A DNA stretch of 23,403 nt. It comes from a virus. The stretch is from positions 1-23,403 of IMG/VR virus record IMGVR_UViG_3300047355_000253. One strand, written 5' to 3'. Every line of letters begins with the position of its first letter. Position 1 is the first letter of the stretch. The translations under genes and the position numbers were made by a program. The notes beneath the pieces were generated by a model. The model saw nothing but the letters and a program-made list of their open reading frames with translations, ran no database searches and had not been told where the DNA came from. Shown one piece after another: positions 22,435 to 23,403 of the stretch.

Positions 22435-23403
22435 ACCATTATTAGTATTTCAGGCACCAATAGCAACAAGAAGTGGTTATGGTGACCATTCAAGAGATAT
22501 CTTGAAATCATTATTTGAATTAGATAAGTACGATGTAAAGATTGTACCAACAAGATGGGGAAATACCCCACAAGACCAAATCAATCCACAAACTGAATTT
22601 GGACAAAAGATATTACAAAATATAGTAACTAAATTAGATAAACAACCTGATGTTTTTATTCAAGTATCAGTTGCAAATGAATTTAAAAGAGTTGCTAAAT
22701 ATAATATTGGTATTACTGCAGGAGTAGAAACAACAGTATCTCCTCAAGAATTTATTCAAGGTGGAAATAAAATGGATTTAATTATAACTCCATCTGAATT
22801 TACTAAAGATACTTTGGTAAAAACAATTTATACTCAAGTTGATAAAAATACTCAACAAAAAACAGGTGAACTTAAATTACAAAAACCAGTTGAAGTTTTA
22901 TTCGAAGGAGTTGATACCACAATATTTAATGGTAAATCCAAATCATCTATATTAGATTCAGTTGATACTGATTTTAATTTCTTGTTTGTAGGACATTGGT
23001 TACAAGGAAGTTTAGGAGAAGATAGAAAAGATATAGGAATGATGATTAAAACATTTTGTACTATATTTCAATCTCTTCCAAAAGATAAACAACCAGGTCT
23101 TATATTAAAAACATCTAATGCTGGATTTTCAGTAGGAGCTAGAGAAAATGTTAAAAATCAAATAGAACAGTTAGTAGGTCAATTTGGTGATGAGTGTCCT
23201 CCTATTCATTTAGTATTTGGTGATTTATCTGAATCAGAATTAAATGATTTGTATAATGATGAGAAGGTAAAGGCAATGTTAATGTTCACAAAAGGTGAAG
23301 GTTATGGTAGACCACTTGCAGAGTTTGCTACAACAGGTAAACCAATCATCGTTTCCAATTGGAGTGGATATAAAGATTTCTTACCAAAAGAAAATACAGT
23401 TTA
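22427..23403 (+). CDS. glycosyltransferase, GT-B fold, 3' end outside window
   Basis: The reading frame from ATG 22427 runs open for 325 codons to the window edge. The N-terminus PLLVFQAPIATRSGYGDHSR is typical of GT4-like enzymes, with a glycine-rich donor region. FLFVGHW (about 188-194) begins the C-terminal Rossmann domain. The EX7E motif GEGYGRPLAE has E291 and E299, followed by GKPIIVSNWSG. It is distinct in sequence from the glycosyltransferase at 20777, so the pair probably adds two different sugars or acts on different acceptors. The start overlaps the small acidic protein gene by 8 bases. Confidence 0.85.
   Translation, partial: MNKPLLVFQAPIATRSGYGDHSRDILKSLFELDKYDVKIVPTRWGNTPQDQINPQTEFGQKILQNIVTKLDKQPDVFIQVSVANEFKRVAKYNIGITAGVETTVSPQEFIQGGNKMDLIITPSEFTKDTLVKTIYTQVDKNTQQKTGELKLQKPVEVLFEGVDTTIFNGKSKSSILDSVDTDFNFLFVGHWLQGSLGEDRKDIGMMIKTFCTIFQSLPKDKQPGLILKTSNAGFSVGARENVKNQIEQLVGQFGDECPPIHLVFGDLSESELNDLYNDEKVKAMLMFTKGEGYGRPLAEFATTGKPIIVSNWSGYKDFLPKENTV

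Noticed and set aside
1-23403. Stop-codon reassignment
   Set aside because: TAA, TGA and TAG each end clear full-length genes and no conserved domain is interrupted by an in-frame stop.

Overview
The window is part of a large AT-rich (about one-third G+C by eye) T4-like tailed phage, or a close metagenomic relative, probably infecting a marine or aquatic member of the Bacteroidota. The phage call rests on a T4-type replication set: family B DNA polymerase (gp43-like), sliding clamp (gp45-like), clamp-loader ATPase (gp44-like) and clamp-loader small subunit (gp62-like). The host call rests on three things: four promoters that fit the Bacteroidota -33 TTTG / -7 TAnnTTTG pattern, little Shine-Dalgarno sequence, and a TonB-dependent receptor of typical Bacteroidota architecture. 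All genes are on the + strand, tightly packed, often with ATGA or TAATG overlaps. TAA, TGA and TAG are all used as stops, so the code looks standard.

Layout. 1-2040: the 3' end of a DNA methyltransferase, a promoter, and a DUF262/HNH nuclease. 2044-9932: polymerase, clamp, a second methyltransferase related to the first, a small orphan, clamp-loader set A (gp44A and a zinc-ribbon protein), adenine phosphoribosyltransferase, an MTA/SAH-type nucleosidase, and gp62A. 9933-14455: an accessory block of outer-membrane TonB-dependent receptor with a strong terminator, then a small membrane protein, a secreted S1/P1 nuclease and a P-loop kinase. 14490-18268: clamp-loader set B (gp44B, zinc ribbon B, gp62B), interrupted by a 33-aa ORF, a thioredoxin, a radical SAM protein and an orphan. 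18265-23403: a second radical SAM protein, a Cas4/RecB-like PD-(D/E)XK nuclease, a small ribbon-helix-helix-like protein, tiny orphans and two glycosyltransferases, the last cut by the window edge.

How the genes may work together. The core is DNA replication, but the loader genes exist as two complete divergent sets (44 + zinc ribbon + 62) serving one visible clamp, with patches of near-identical DNA that suggest gene conversion. The nucleosidase and phosphoribosyltransferase could recycle the adenine-containing by-products (SAH, 5'-deoxyadenosine) of the two methyltransferases and two radical SAM enzymes. The receptor, membrane protein, secreted nuclease and P-loop kinase would sit at the outer membrane, inner membrane, periplasm and cytoplasm, and could form a phage-borne nucleic-acid or nucleotide scavenging route; this is inference.

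No gene-free stretch exceeds 300 bases. The longest gaps are 9933-10043 (an inverted repeat ahead of the receptor gene) and 12747-12909 (a terminator and a possible 38-codon ORF). I saw no tRNA, CRISPR array, insertion sequence, integrase or origin.
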